The notes below the pieces were generated by a model, which did not search any database, had not been told where the DNA came from, and saw nothing but the letters and a program-made list of their open reading frames with translations. From Corallium rubrum (lineage: Eukaryota; Cnidaria; Anthozoa; Scleralcyonacea; Coralliidae): 64,000 nucleotides of DNA. Made by a program: the position numbers and the translations under genes. This document shows positions 1 through 10,635 of the stretch, in pieces (position 1 is the stretch's first letter; every line of letters starts with the position of its first letter). The stretch is from positions 4,132,668 to 4,196,667 of the forward strand of contig OZ036004.1 of assembly GCA_964035015.1 (NCBI GenBank), written 5' to 3'.

Positions 1-53
1 GCAGTTAATTAATAACTATGTATGTTCATGTAAGTATATAGCTCTCAAACTTC

Positions 54-312
54 ACCAATAGGCAAGTTTCAGGGTGTTTTGCGCGCATCATTTTTCAAAA
101 AAAACCTGGCAAACTCCACTCAAAGTAAACATATTGTTTAAAATAAACAAAGTATAGATACAGTTTCCGGATGTTTAACACTTTTATTCTGCTGTTGTTG
201 GCTCACTAGCAAGTCTGTTTGCCTTTGCTTACTTTGTGGGGAGCCTGCCACTTTGCAAAATGATGCGCACGCAATACCCTGAAATTCGCCTATTAATCAG
301 TTAGTTAACTAC
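54..312. repeat. MITE-like inverted repeat
   Basis: The stretch at about 56-115 (core CAGGGTGTTTTGCGCGCATC) returns as an imperfect reverse complement at about 241-296 (core GATGCGCACGCAATACCCTG). Short CAGTTARTTAA-like direct sequence lies outside at about 2-12 and 299-311, which could be a target-site duplication. A related fragment lies at 56280-56395, so this is a dispersed family. No coding capacity is seen. The superfamily is unknown. Confidence 0.55.
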
Positions 313-322
313 AGAGATGTCA

Positions 323-556
<234 letters not shown>

Positions 557-573
557 CTTATGTGGATAAGTAC

Positions 574-837
574 CATAAACTTGGATCCTGAGTGTTCTTA
601 CTGCACCTCCCATGTAGTTGTCTGCGCGGCAGTAGTAGCTTCCAGAATCGGACAGTCTAACTCTGTTTAGTTCCAGAGTACCACTGGTGCTAACTATGTT
701 ATATCCCACTCCCCTGTTTGATTTGTACCAAAACACGTCTGGTGTTGGTTCGCCTGATACATTGCAATAAAATATTAAAGGACTGTCTTCCAGTATTGCA
801 ATATTCGTCAGAGAAAAATGCCTTATTAAAGGCTGAA
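574..837 (-). CDS. Ig-superfamily gene, I-set Ig domain exon (exon 3 of model)
   Basis: On the minus strand this 264-nt exon encodes one complete Ig domain of about 88 residues. Visible hallmarks are FYCNVSGEPTP (B-strand cysteine), FWYKS (the conserved Trp after it) and DSGSYYCRAD (F-strand Asp-x-Gly-x-Tyr-x-Cys). The exon starts after a pyrimidine-rich tract ending TTTTTTTAG and stops at ATG|GTACTT. Both borders are phase 1, as is usual for Ig-domain exons, and the length is a multiple of three. It continues the gene whose earlier exons lie at 1735-2064 and 5576-5654. The product is probably a secreted or membrane receptor-like cell-surface protein. The rest of the gene lies left of the window, so a transmembrane or kinase tail cannot be judged. 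Confidence 0.78.
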
Positions 838-1599
838 CTAAAAAAATACAAGGAAAAACTTTACATTACATGCCCGACACTTGTGGATCGACGTAATTTA
901 TCTCACGTGATAAAAAATCTAATCGCACGTAAAATTTAATTCAATATCGAAACACAACCAACACGGCTGCATGGAAAATGTTGCACGCATTTCATTGGGG
1001 GAAAAATTATACTTGAAAAATCGGTAATAATTCATGATGAAAACACAAAGGAAATAAGTACCATGTCCGTGGTTTTATACCTGATAAAATTTATTGACGT
1101 CATAAAGAATACTAATAAATATGAAATTTTATATTAAATTGTCATCCTTAATATCTGCAATTGAATGAATCAAAGCAAAAACAACCAATTGCAACAAAAC
1201 GTTTTGTTAAGCTGTGCGCGCTCGAATTTTTGTATCTACTGCGCATGCGAGTAGATACTATGTCGGCGTAATCCTCTTCGGGACCAATCAAAGGTTTTTC
1301 CGATTACACCCCGAGTCAGTTCGAGCAGACTAACAGGATACAGGTACGCCCAAGCGTGCCTATTTTTTCGAACTTGATAAAGTGATACTACAGTAGTCTG
1401 AGTATTTTTACGTCTTTTAAATACTTTTAAAAACAATCACAAACGATGAAATGCTTGTACAGCCGTTGGCCAAGATTTTTTATCGGTTTTAGCGCTTTGC
1501 GAGTGAAAAATATTTTGATGCGTTTTCAAGTTCATCAAAACGCAGATGCCCACACAGGGCATACATGCGCTTTAACTGGACATCCAAGTTATAAAGCGC

Positions 1600-1722
1600 A
1601 AGGGCTTGTCTCACCCCCACGTGACCCTGACCTCTTCCTTACTGCGATTGGTCAGTTATAACGTTTGAGGACCAATCACAATAACGCAGAGGTCAGGGTC
1701 ACGTGGGGGTGAGGCAAGCCCG
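1600..1722. repeat. MITE with about 34-bp terminal inverted repeats
   Basis: GGGCTTGTCTCACCCCCACG at 1602-1621 pairs with its near-perfect reverse complement ending at 1721. The arms extend to about 34 bp (through AGAGGTCAGGGTCACG) around a loop of about 50 bp. The element sits in the intron between the two Ig exons, with its edge about 12 bases from the splice donor of exon 2. Confidence 0.85.
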
Positions 1723-1734
1723 TTCAGGACATAC

Positions 1735-2064
1735 CTCCAACCTTCAAATGAATGTCTCGCTCGATTTCCCGTCCGTCTTCAAAATTCATGCTACATCTAT
1801 AAAAACCACGGTCTTTCACGCTCACATTATGCAGCATTAATAACCCAGATGATTCAACGGAAAGCCGAGTCTCAAATGGCTTCTCAATGACAACTATAGT
1901 TCCCTTCGATACATCAGCTATTCTGTACGGCGATCTGAATGATCTGTTGTCACTGTATTTTAGCCTTGTAAATAAGCTCTTCTCGCTAATATTGCACGAA
2001 AAGAAAGTGACATTTTCTCCAATTTTCGCAAGTTGAATAACCGAGGTTGAAAAAGACGAGTTTA
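1735..2064 (-). CDS. Ig-superfamily gene, V-like Ig domain exon (exon 2 of model)
   Basis: This minus-strand exon is 330 nt, about 110 residues. The acceptor is a T-rich tract ending ATAG and the donor is GGAG|GTATGT. Both borders are phase 1, so it joins in frame to the signal-peptide exon (5576-5654) and the next Ig exon (574-837). The domain shows a B-strand cysteine (NVTFFSCNIS) and an F-strand motif (VKDRGFYRCSMNF) spaced as in V-set domains, but the usual Trp after the first cysteine is not apparent (LKYSDN stands there). Asn-x-Ser/Thr glycosylation sites are present. Loss of the core Trp is tolerated in some divergent invertebrate Ig proteins, including cnidarian allorecognition-type receptors; membership there is only a possibility. 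The frame also reads a little upstream of the acceptor, but that part is polypyrimidine tract. Confidence 0.75.
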
Positions 2065-2364
2065 CTATAAAAAAAAAAAAATTGATAACCATACTCAATA
2101 ATCGAGAGTGAGATTCAAAATTTATGAACGATAAGGCGTTTAATTAATTTGATAGCTAAACTATATCAACTGCTTAAATTTTCACTTCATAGTTAGCATT
2201 TCTGGGATCTTAGCATTTAAAAAAAATCAAAAAATTATGAGAATTTTTTGAAAATTTTGAAAATCATTAAAATATATTGAAAATCCTAAAATTTCTTGGA
2301 AATTCATAACATTTTTGGGAAACGTAAATATCTCAAACGAAACCATTTATTTGTTGTCAAGACA

Positions 2365-2420
2365 ACTAATTCTGACGTCATTATGACGTCGAAAAAACTT
2401 CGGATTTTATTGACGTCATT
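2365..2420 (+). promoter_or_regulatory. Cluster of CRE-like TGACGTC(A) sites
   Basis: Three TGACGTC sites lie within about 45 bases, two of them in the form TGACGTCATTATG. This matches the CREB/ATF consensus. They sit about 200 bases upstream of the small broken exon candidate at 2589-2666. Promoter function is inference; they also lie inside the large first intron of the Ig gene on the other strand. Confidence 0.35.
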
Positions 2421-2588
2421 ATGGCACAAGTTACTTCCGTTGAAATCGTGTTCTCATTGGCCGAGACGCTTCACGTGCAGGTCGATTATTTTCGGCCATT
2501 ACGGGTTTCGTCCGCCATGTTGTTTGCAACTAAACGACGAAAAAAACCCGCAAAAATTTTGTGAATTCAACAACCTTAGGATTAAATT

Positions 2589-2666
2589 ATGTATGAGTGG
2601 GACGATGAGCAATCTGGAAGCGAGTTTTAGGATTCCAAGAGCGATGACAACAATATTGAAAACGAG
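2589..2666 (+). pseudogene. Candidate broken first exon, acidic leader with internal TAG
   Basis: An ATG at 2589 opens an acidic reading frame (MYEWDDEQSGSEF), meets a TAG at 2628-2630, and continues in the same frame with equally acidic sequence (DSKSDDNNIENE) to a good donor, GAG|GTATGT, at 2666/2667. A single GAG to TAG change would explain the stop. Acidic leaders like this occur at the start of some domesticated transposases and nuclear proteins, but the fragment is too short to assign. It could equally be a chance frame. No downstream exon was recognised. Confidence 0.25.
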
Positions 2667-2856
2667 GTATGTTTATTGACAACCTTTTTGTTTAATAATA
2701 CGTCTTTTCCCTCGTGAAATAAATTTTTATTCTATTCTATTCTGACTAAAGTACGTATGATGGCAAGGTATATTAAATGTAAGGTACTGTATGTTGTTTC
2801 AAAATGTCATACAATAAACTCCTTCTTAACCTCGTCCACTTGGTCATTATTTAACA

Positions 2857-3158
2857 GTTATTCGCTGAGGGGCGAGGTGAATATCGGTGTATAATAACCG
2901 AGACGAAGTCGAGGTTATTATTCACCAATATTCACTGAGCCTGAGGCGAATAATTGTTTTAGTATAAATACACATTTTTGTACTTTTAGGAAGAGCATTT
3001 TCTTTAAAATTATTAATTTCCTTGTCTGTCGCATTGACAACTTTGGCTGGCGGCCATTTTGAATAAACGCTGTAGGTGATTATCGAGAATAAATCCGAAG
3101 TAGCTCCACCAATCAGCGCGCGTGATTTTCTATAATCACTGTGTATTTATACTAAGGA
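2857..3158. repeat. Palindromic hairpin plus TIR element
   Basis: At 2857-2954 two arms of about 46 bases fold on the centre GACGAAGTC (2900-2910); the arms include ATAACCGAGAC and GTCGAGGTTAT. Immediately after, TTAGTATAAATACACA at about 2959-2974 pairs with TGTGTATTTATACTAA at about 3140-3156. Either one composite element or two adjacent MITEs. It lies inside the first intron of the Ig gene. Confidence 0.7.
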
Positions 3159-3462
3159 AAAATATCAGACTTCGGTCTGTTTATAATAAATTGGTTTCGT
3201 GAGATGCGTCGAGACGAGAGAACGACAACGGCTTCAGATCACTCTATATATATTTGTAAAATGTAGATATTTGGAAAATTTTCCGTGAAAAGCAGAGAAA
3301 ATTTTACTCAAGTCATAGAGTCTTTGGTTTTACCAGCGTGCTAACTACTCACCGGAAAATCTGTTTAAAAGTATCGACAAATTTTTTAACCTGCATGTTC
3401 CCGCCAAAACCCAGCATGCAGCTGTGCTTAATTGGCTCCCCAGTTTCTTGGAAACTTTCTCT

Positions 3463-3543
3463 ATTGAATTTGATTGGTTCTGGTTTTTTGAACAACCAAT
3501 AGGAAGTATAGGATTATTGGTCAAACACCAATCAAATTCAAAG
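3463..3543. repeat. Short foldback
   Basis: TTGAATTTGATTGGT on the left and ACCAATCAAATTCAA on the right are exact reverse complements, with further partial pairing inward (GAACAACCAATA with TATTGGTC). This is a small MITE-like hairpin. Confidence 0.7.
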
Positions 3544-4069
3544 GAGGAAGTTGTTCAACGAACAGGTCGCTGAACGTCGAGGAACCGAATTTCATTTTAT
3601 AGAAAACTGTCCAGATGGGGTCAATTATAGGGGGCTTTATTTAAATAAGCGTTACTAAACAGGTCAAAGTTCACCCCAGGCGGTCCCTATTAGTTTACAG
3701 ACTTTACATATTAGTATAACAAACAATGACAGTTCAACACTTGAGAGTGATAATTGTATTGAACTTCAGAAGGTGTAAACAGCTGTAGCCGGACTCGGTT
3801 AAGTGGTTTGACACCATAAGGTCGTTATATTTATTGCTCGTGAAATAAAGAGCTTCCGTCATCAGATAAGATACATTGAGAAAGAATTAGTTTTCTCTGT
3901 GGTAGACCTTGCGTCTCCTTTGGGTACACAAATGAGGTTTGACGTTTGTTTAAAGAGATTCTGCTGTAAACACGGAAAACTATCGACCCTTCCTTTGCCT
4001 TTGTCAACAGGTCTCGAAGTACAATTTATACACATACAGTAACAATAAAGAAATTAATACAACATAACA

Positions 4070-4275
4070 CCACAAAAGACAAACCGAAAATAAACATCTT
4101 GATAGCAAAGATATGAAGTAGAAATTAGATAAATAAAATAGTGATAGACTGATAGTTTGACAATATTAAAAAGATATGAAATGAGGCTGTGTAAATAAAG
4201 TCGAAATCTCACTATGACTGTCTTGTTTTATCCAAGATGTTTATTTACGTTTTATGCTTCAGTTTGTCTTGTATT
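4070..4275. repeat. Foldback remnant resembling Penelope terminal repeat
   Basis: Imperfect inverted arms (left with AATAAACATCTTG, right with CAAGATGTTTATTTACG) enclose about 130 bases. The inner right side (GTCGAAATCTCAC followed by TGTCTTGTTTTATC) resembles the terminal repeat of the Penelope-like insertion at 54.5-55.3 kb, so this may be a related remnant. Assignment is tentative. Confidence 0.4.
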
Positions 4276-5575
4276 TCCTTTATAAGTTATCGACTTGTAA
4301 AGAATTTAAAATTCATTCACCTACCTTTAAGGCTTTCATTCTATAGGCCGCTCTGGCCCTGGGCTAATCTAGAGGTTTTGAAACTTGTTTTAAAATTGAA
4401 GAATGATTCATTCTGAATGATCATGAATTTGTCGAGTATATTCGGAGATTCGTTGTTTATCTTTTAATAATTGTAACATGCATGTGACGGAATCACACAT
4501 CTCGGAAATCAAAATGAAGTAACAAATATATTAAATTCCGAAATACTTTTGTAAAATCCGACTTGCAAGACTAAACTCTGTACATACTGTCAAAACCTGA
4601 CAAACCGCTTAAATTGCCGTTAAATAACCAGAAGAAAATACTCTGGCCTAGCTAGAATAAAAGTGTTAACACATATATCTTCGGAGGTGAAAGGTTAAAG
4701 AGACAAGGGCTCTTGCAAAGAGAGATAATATATATGTCGAACCCTATGACTCTAAACAGACGTCCTCAAAAAGAATAAAGGCCATGGACGTGGCTTTAAC
4801 CCAAAATTGTCTGGACAGAATGAAACTCGCTTTTACATGGCTTTATACTATAGCTTGCAAACGCAAAAGGCTTTGGGTGGAATTGGCTAAATCACGGAAT
4901 TTCACCTGATTTTGAAGCGAGCTCGTAGTTTTACATCGCTCTATTAATGTTTACGCAAGGTCCCAAAAATTATACGCACTGACCAACCAATAAAATTCTA
5001 AACATTTCCCCAGTATTTACATTCAGACTTCGTTTTGTCTGTGTTGTTGTGAAAATGCTTGTTTAGTTTAACTAAATCGTAAATATATAACTTCAAACCT
5101 GCCTGACTCGAACGTAAACATCTAAAATTGACAACGCTAAACTGGAATTTGTGCCGACAGCTAGCAAGTACCGTCTATTTTTATATATCGAATAAAAACA
5201 GGACAGAGCAAGAATGGTTTCACATATATAATATGTGACTTAACATAGTATTTATCTTTCAAAAGAGAGGCGTACCTATAATTACGAATTTATACATTGT
5301 AACATTATATGGAAGAAGCTTATTTTGAAGTCGGTCATTCGTTTGAAGAAAAGAAAATCCCAGAAGGCGTGGAAATATTTTTGAATGTTGCAAACGCGTG
5401 TAACAGCGCTATGATAACTATTTATAAGAAAAACAACCGAAAGCCCAAAGCTAGCTGTTGTCTTTATGATACAAACAAATTGATAACAATACCCAGCTAA
5501 TGAAGCAAAAAATTTTATCACGCGAAATCGATGTAGTTTATTAAACAGTATGAGTGCACGTGCGTCGAAATTTAC

Positions 5576-5654
5576 CTGGTAGGAAACCAATGCATAACAG
5601 CGCTACAATGGCCAGAAAATAGACGGAATTGGGAGACGTTCCTCGTCGTTCCAT
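5576..5654 (-). CDS. Ig-superfamily gene, signal-peptide exon (exon 1 of model)
   Basis: The ATG at 5654 (minus strand) opens a 26-codon frame: a short basic start (MERRGTSPNS), then a hydrophobic core (VYFLAIVALLCIGFLP), which is a typical signal peptide. It ends at a consensus donor (CCAG|GTAAAT) in phase 1, exactly what the phase-1 Ig exon at 2064-1735 needs. The implied intron is about 3.5 kb. An inverted CCAAT motif and a GGGCGGG box lie 170-200 bases upstream and could belong to the promoter, which is not otherwise recognisable. Linkage of this exon to the Ig exons is inferred from strand, order, phase and content. Confidence 0.65.
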
Positions 5655-6120
5655 TGCGAATTGTTTATATCCACGGGATGAATGCCAGTTGATACACTTC
5701 TGAAGGAGACTGGTCCTTAATTATCTTGGATCCAAAACCGAGATAGCTTTTGGCGTTGTCAGTGACACCCACTGACACCTCAAGTTATCTCCACAATAAT
5801 AAACAGGATGCATATTTAATGCAAGCACCTGATTGGTTGAAACTCAAGGGCGGGTAAAATTAGCTATTTAATGATGGGCATTTTGGCTTTGCGCAGCCTC
5901 AATTATCATCATTGATGATTGCCCGCATGAATTAATACATTGGCAGTTTAGAAAGTGACCGCGCGTCGCATGTCAGGAGCCGTTTACAAAATATACGAGA
6001 CTGTCTGCTGTTTCGTTGACATGTTTTTAATGCACACCCCTAATCTATAACCTATACTACTTTGTAGTGTAACCACACACCCCCCCCCCTCTCCCAACTG
6101 TGACATAAAGTATATTATAA
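5655..6120. other. Spacer between Ig gene 5' end and purine tract
   Basis: No gene is seen. It holds possible promoter sequence of the Ig gene (inverted CCAAT near 5832, GC box near 5850, minus-strand orientation) and a short poly-C run near 6078. Confidence 0.4.
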
Positions 6121-6124
6121 ACAA

Positions 6125-6765
6125 TATAGTTTAATTAAGAGAAAGGAAGAAAAGGAGGAAGACAAGAAAGAGGAGGGAAGAAAAGGAGAAAGGGAAGAAG
6201 TCAAGAAGGAAGAGAAGGACGAGAAAAAAGAAGCGAAGAAAGAGAAGAATAGAAAAGAGAAGGAGGAGATGAAGGAGGAGAACGAGAAAAACAAGGAAAA
6301 GGAGAAAGACAAGGAAGAGAAGGAGAGGAAGAGGAGGTGGAGAAGTAGGAAGAGAACGAGAAGGAAAACAAGAAATAGGAGGATGAGAAGGAAAAGGAGA
6401 AAGAGAAGATGGAGGAGAAGGAGAAGAAGGAAGAGAATGAGAAGGAAAACAAGAAAAAGGAGGATGAGAAGGAAAAGGAGAAAGACAAGGCTGAGGAGAA
6501 AGAGAAGGAAGAGAAGGAGAATGAGAAAAAAAAGAAGAGAAAGAAAATGAAAAAAGGAAGGATAAGAAAAAGAGAATGAGGAGGAGGAAAAGGAAGAGGA
6601 GAAGGAGGAGAAAAAGAAGAAGAAACAAGGAAGGATAAGAAAAAGAGAAAAAATGAGAAAGAGAAAGAAGAGGAGAAGAAGAAAAAGGAAGAGGAGGAAA
6701 AGAAGTTGGAGAAAAAGGAAGGAGAAAGAGATCAGAAGAGAATGCAAAGTCAATTTAAAAGGAGA
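6125..6765. repeat. Long purine-rich (GA)n-like low-complexity tract
   Basis: About 640 bases are almost entirely A and G on the plus strand, built from AGGAG, GAAAAG and AAGGAAGA-type units. Open frames inside (Lys/Glu/Arg-rich on plus, Ser/Phe/Leu-rich on minus) are composition artefacts. The tract starts about 30 bases beyond the stop codon of the zinc-finger gene, so a minus-strand 3' UTR would be pyrimidine-rich here. Confidence 0.93.
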
Positions 6766-6795
6766 ATGATTTTTTTGTTTGGGTACATAAGCGGA

Positions 6796-9323
6796 TTAAA
6801 AGGAAGGGTTTCTCTCCGTCCCAGAGTCCTTTAGATCCCGAAGTCCAGAAAAAGCACCAGGTTGTTGTTGGTCCAACACAGCTAGACTGTTCAACGGAGT
6901 TTTATACTGGTTTATGCGCATGTCCAATTTCTTATCCACGTGTTGATTTCCGCCAGTCATGAACACATTCCCGTGCACGGGAAACTGGGTCGGGTCAGTT
7001 CGCTCCAGCCGTTCAACATTCTCTGACAGACTATACTGCTGTATAGCAGCTGACCGATTTTCCACCGTTTTGTCACCGACGAATTCCGATGGCCTCTCGT
7101 CGGCTTCCGTAACGCCCAGGTTCTCGACACTATCTTTCCGCTCGGTGCCTGAGCACGAGTCTTCTGGGAAAGCCAAATTTCTCCGGGATGCATTATCTCC
7201 GGGGGATACTGTCTTTCTTGAGGACGTCAAATCTCTGGGAGGTGCCATATCTCTGGGAAATGTCATATCTCCGGGGGAGGCCATTTCTCCGGGGGAGACC
7301 GTTTCTCCGGGAGATGCCATATCTTCGAGGGGCGACATATCTTCCAGGGGTATCGTAATTCCGGCAGTTGTCATCACCGGTAGATTTTCGAACGAGGTAG
7401 CTTCAGTCTTGGTATGTAAGGAAGGGAGCAAGGTGTCCGGATCTATTTCATGCCTACTTCGAATATGAATCCTCAGTCGCTTCGATTCTCGTGTACCGTA
7501 GTCGCAAAGCGTACAGCGGTGTTTAAAAATCCGTTTGTGCACGTGGCTGATATGCTTCGAGACGTAATCTTGGCGCGAAAATGTCTTGTCACAAACGTCG
7601 CATTTGAATGGCTTCTCGAGGGTGTGCGTGAGGGCGTGGCGCTTCATCGAATCCTTCCTGTAGAAGGTCAGCATGCATCCGTGGCTCTCCCGACACTTGC
7701 ATGGAATGCACGGACGGTCCGGCGAATGAATGATCGCGTGCCGCCGCAGTTTGTCGGCACGTGTAAACGCCTTCCCGCAGTCAGGACACACGTGATTCTG
7801 CGGTTGCCGCGCAACGCCAACCCTTTTCGAATCAGGGCTAGTTTCTGGCGCGGCGTTGACGACGAGACCGTGGCTATCTGTTTGGTGGAAACGCAGCTCG
7901 CAGATACTTAGGAATTTTCCGGAACAATACTCACATCTCAACACGTGATCTGCTCGTCGTTCTTCATGCGCAAAGAACTCGGTGGATGTGAGGAAGCGCA
8001 TTTTGCAGCGCTCGCAGTTTCGGCTGACAGGCACATGGTCCAGATTCGATTGAACCAGATGGATCGGTGCCTCGTTTTCATTGCAAGGGGGTTCGCTATT
8101 ATCATACGCACTCTTAGGGGAAGTCATCACCGCCGGATCACGCTCTTTAGGTTTATAAACCACGTCATGTGTGCTCCCTGCATAACTGTTCGCCATGCTT
8201 GAGGGGTTTGGAATTTGATTGTTGACATTTTCCGACGTGATACCATTGGTTCTCGTACTTGAAGAAAAAGAGCTAGTTTTTGCTTGGTAGCATTCTTGGA
8301 CGAAACCTCCGTTTGACGTATGCGATTTAGTACAGTCTCCTCCGTCCGATGCACGATCGGTGTGTTTCCCGTTTTGGCAAGCGGCGACAAACAAGGAACT
8401 CGACGTGACGTCATCCACAGATGGACTCTTATTGGTTGATATATCCCCTGCTTCTCGGTGGAACGAAGGGGGCTGTAGGTGGTTATCAGACAGACGGTTG
8501 AAGTTGTTTTTATGCGGATAAGAACGGCTGTCTTCAAACATACTCAAACCATTTTGGCTAGGCACAGTACTAGCTGGATTCGCGTCGTATCGTGTCAACG
8601 CCAGGGTATTAGTCACAGGGATTTGCACTCCGCCGGATACTTCACCCCGTGTAGATCCAAACCCCGACGAGGCGGGCGACGCATGCGTGAGCATGTGCAG
8701 TTTGTATTTATCGGGGCGCGAGAACGCACGCTGACATTGCGCGCACTTGAAGCGTTTCTCCGTCGCGTGCACGTATTTCACGTGCGTTCTTAGATCTTCC
8801 GCGCTCTTGAAGGCCTTCGTACATCCTGAAATATCACAGCGGAAGTCCCTCTCGGTCACGTGACTCAACGCGTGTTTCTTCAGTTTGCCTTTGTCCGCAA
8901 AGACCTTGCCGCAAACTTCGCAAAGGTTGTCGTGCTTGGCGCGCACAATGTGCTGCTTGAGTTCGGCTTCGGTAAAGAAACCGCGTCGACAATGCAGACA
9001 CTTGTACACTCTCCCCTGATTGTTCGGGAACTCCGCGTGACACATCTTGCAGACGTACACCGGATGTGGACACGTGCCGCCGACGCTTTCCGACGTCCCA
9101 CCGAACAACGTGCCGACATGCGCATGACTGGAAATTGGCACCATGGACAGAAAGGCTGCTGAGAACGTTTCTGAGTTACCTGTCGCGTGCAAAGTTCTCT
9201 CGAGTTCGGCGTGTTCGTCAAACATCGGATGACCTTCGGAGTCCATTTCTCGGACCGTTCGCTTTATCTTCGTCTTGTCTTGCTTTCTCGGGAACTTCCG
9301 TTTCTGAGAATTGAAGTAACAAT
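6796..9323 (-). CDS. C2H2 zinc-finger transcription factor, large terminal exon (ZNF341-like)
   Basis: A 2.5-kb minus-strand exon encodes about 841 residues ending at TAA (6796-6798). Numbered from the exon start, a basic stretch (about 5-25) is followed by a first finger cluster at about 105-215: one atypical Cys pair, then four fingers such as CEVCGKVFADKGKLKKHALSH. A long Ser/Asn-rich linker follows, then six fingers at about 435-625, including CPDCGKAFTRADKLRRHAIIH-like and GCMLTFYRKDSMKRH. The C-terminal region has a degenerate Pro-Gly-Glu/Asp-Met repeat (about 660-720). The likely role is a sequence-specific DNA-binding nuclear regulator. No in-frame ATG exists before codon 26, and the frame reaches a good acceptor (TTACTTTTCAG) in phase 1, which matches exon 11067-11151. 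I therefore take it as the last exon; an alternative is a start at the internal ATG at 9246. Finger layout with a separate N-terminal finger recalls ZNF341. Confidence 0.85.
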
Positions 9324-9384
9324 CTGAAAAGTAATCCAATTTAACAAAATTATAAGGAAAATTTCGACGCCAGCGTTAGCCTGC

Positions 9385-9665
9385 GGGCAGGCCCACTGAT
9401 CTCAGAGATCAGTGGGCAGGTCCTGTTGTAACCTGCAATCAGGCCAGTTGTTATTTTTCATTTTCCCGGGCATATTTGGCTCTCTGGGTACGAGATTGAT
9501 TTTCCCGCGCACCCAACTTTCCACCCCCACAGAAACCCACAAAATAACGCCTGGTCGCAGGTTAGCCTGTTGGAATTTTTTCATCACTCGCGGTCATCAG
9601 AGACCGCGTATTTCTATTGGTCGAATTTGGCGGCCGCGAGTTTCTATTGGTCGAACAAAATTAAT
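9385..9665. repeat. Dispersed palindromic repeats
   Basis: A near-perfect palindrome (arms GCCCACTGATCTC) lies at 9391-9417. It is followed by a MITE-like piece whose ends TAACCTGCAATCAGG (about 9429) and CCTGGTCGCAGGTTA (about 9550) are imperfect inverted copies. A small hairpin CGCGGTCATCAGAGACCGCG follows, and then two copies of TTTCTATTGGTCGAA. Intronic to the zinc-finger gene model. No coding content. Confidence 0.6.
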
Positions 9666-10254
9666 GCTGAATATATATTATTTTTAAAAGTTATTGTTTG
9701 CGAGCACGTGAAGACATATTCCAACAAGACGGCTATTAAAGACGCCGTAGCTCTTAATATTTTTAAAACATATTGCTGTGGAACAAAAGAAAAGAAATAG
9801 CAAAGTATATCCGGGTTGAAACTCCACTGAATCTCTTCTGTCTCTCAGTGTCTGGCTTTATAACACAGAAGCAAGTGTCCTCACTTTCATCACAAATTGA
9901 ACCTCCGTCGCCTTGATGCAATGTGCCGTTCCAAACATATTAAGACTATTAACAAAAGGAGATTACACATTCACTTAATTCGTGTAATAAAGACTATTGC
10001 TAAATGAGGTAAGTTGTTTTGTTTATACGAAGTTTCTTTCTGCCATTAAATGTCTGTATATTATAAACCAATTTGTACGCCAGTGCATCTGGTATTATCG
10101 AAGACGGCTGGCTCGCAGGCTACCAGTTAATATTCAGTTTTTCAACAGCCAGAAGGAAAGTCTTGCTAAATTTGATAAAACACTTGAATTTCTTAACTAT
10201 TAATATGTGATTAGACTATAAAGATGCGCACCTGGTTCGATATTATTATCACGT

Positions 10255-10292
10255 TTCTCTCTGACGAAGGGCCTTCGCTCGAAACACGTTTA
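10255..10292 (+). repeat. Fragment with hammerhead-core-like motif
   Basis: CTGACGAAGGGC followed by CTTCGCTCGAAACACG matches a motif that recurs at the ends of the foldback at 13310-13753. It resembles the CUGANGA / helix II / GAAA arrangement of hammerhead ribozymes, which are known from Penelope-like terminal repeats. No complete cleavable fold was identified. Probably a truncated element end inside the zinc-finger gene intron. Confidence 0.45.
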
Positions 10293-10635
10293 TAGACTAC
10301 AACGTTCTCTGTTTCGGCAGTATATCTAACCTTACTATATTTTGAAAGTGTCTATATGTTCATTTAAGTTATATTTTCGCACCTTCCGCCTATAGCTGCG
10401 AAGGAGCGTATAAATTCCTTCCATGTTCGTTCGTATACAGCTGTTCGTGAAAGGCTTCGTTTTGACTTGACGATATTGTCGCCATCACCTGGATCAGCGA
10501 TTGCCGTGAATCACAAACACCTAATCTCAAATAACGATTTATCAATGTTTCTTGTAAAATAAAAGTTATGTTTGTCTTCCACAAATTAGAGATAAAAAGA
10601 TTTGAGGTTGTCATGATCCAATTTTAACTTGGTAC

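Larger units (their letters stand above)
3160..5575. other. Intron 1 of the Ig gene model, no exon recognised
   Basis: No convincing coding exon was found by reading. Two inverted repeats occur here and are listed separately (about 3463-3543 and 4070-4275). The remainder is AT-rich unique-looking sequence with short uninformative open frames only. Confidence 0.5.

Noticed and set aside
6131..6753. Lys/Glu/Arg-rich and Ser/Phe/Leu-rich open frames
   Set aside because: Produced by the purine tract; no motif, start context or domain.
9324..9339. Zinc-finger protein starting at the far end of its open frame
   Set aside because: The first codon there is TTG, not ATG. A phase-compatible splice acceptor ends at 9324, so the exon starts at 9323.
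10390..10614. Minus-strand frame of 74 codons as an extra zinc-finger gene exon
   Set aside because: No finger motif, and exon phases already join 11067-11151 to 9323 without it.
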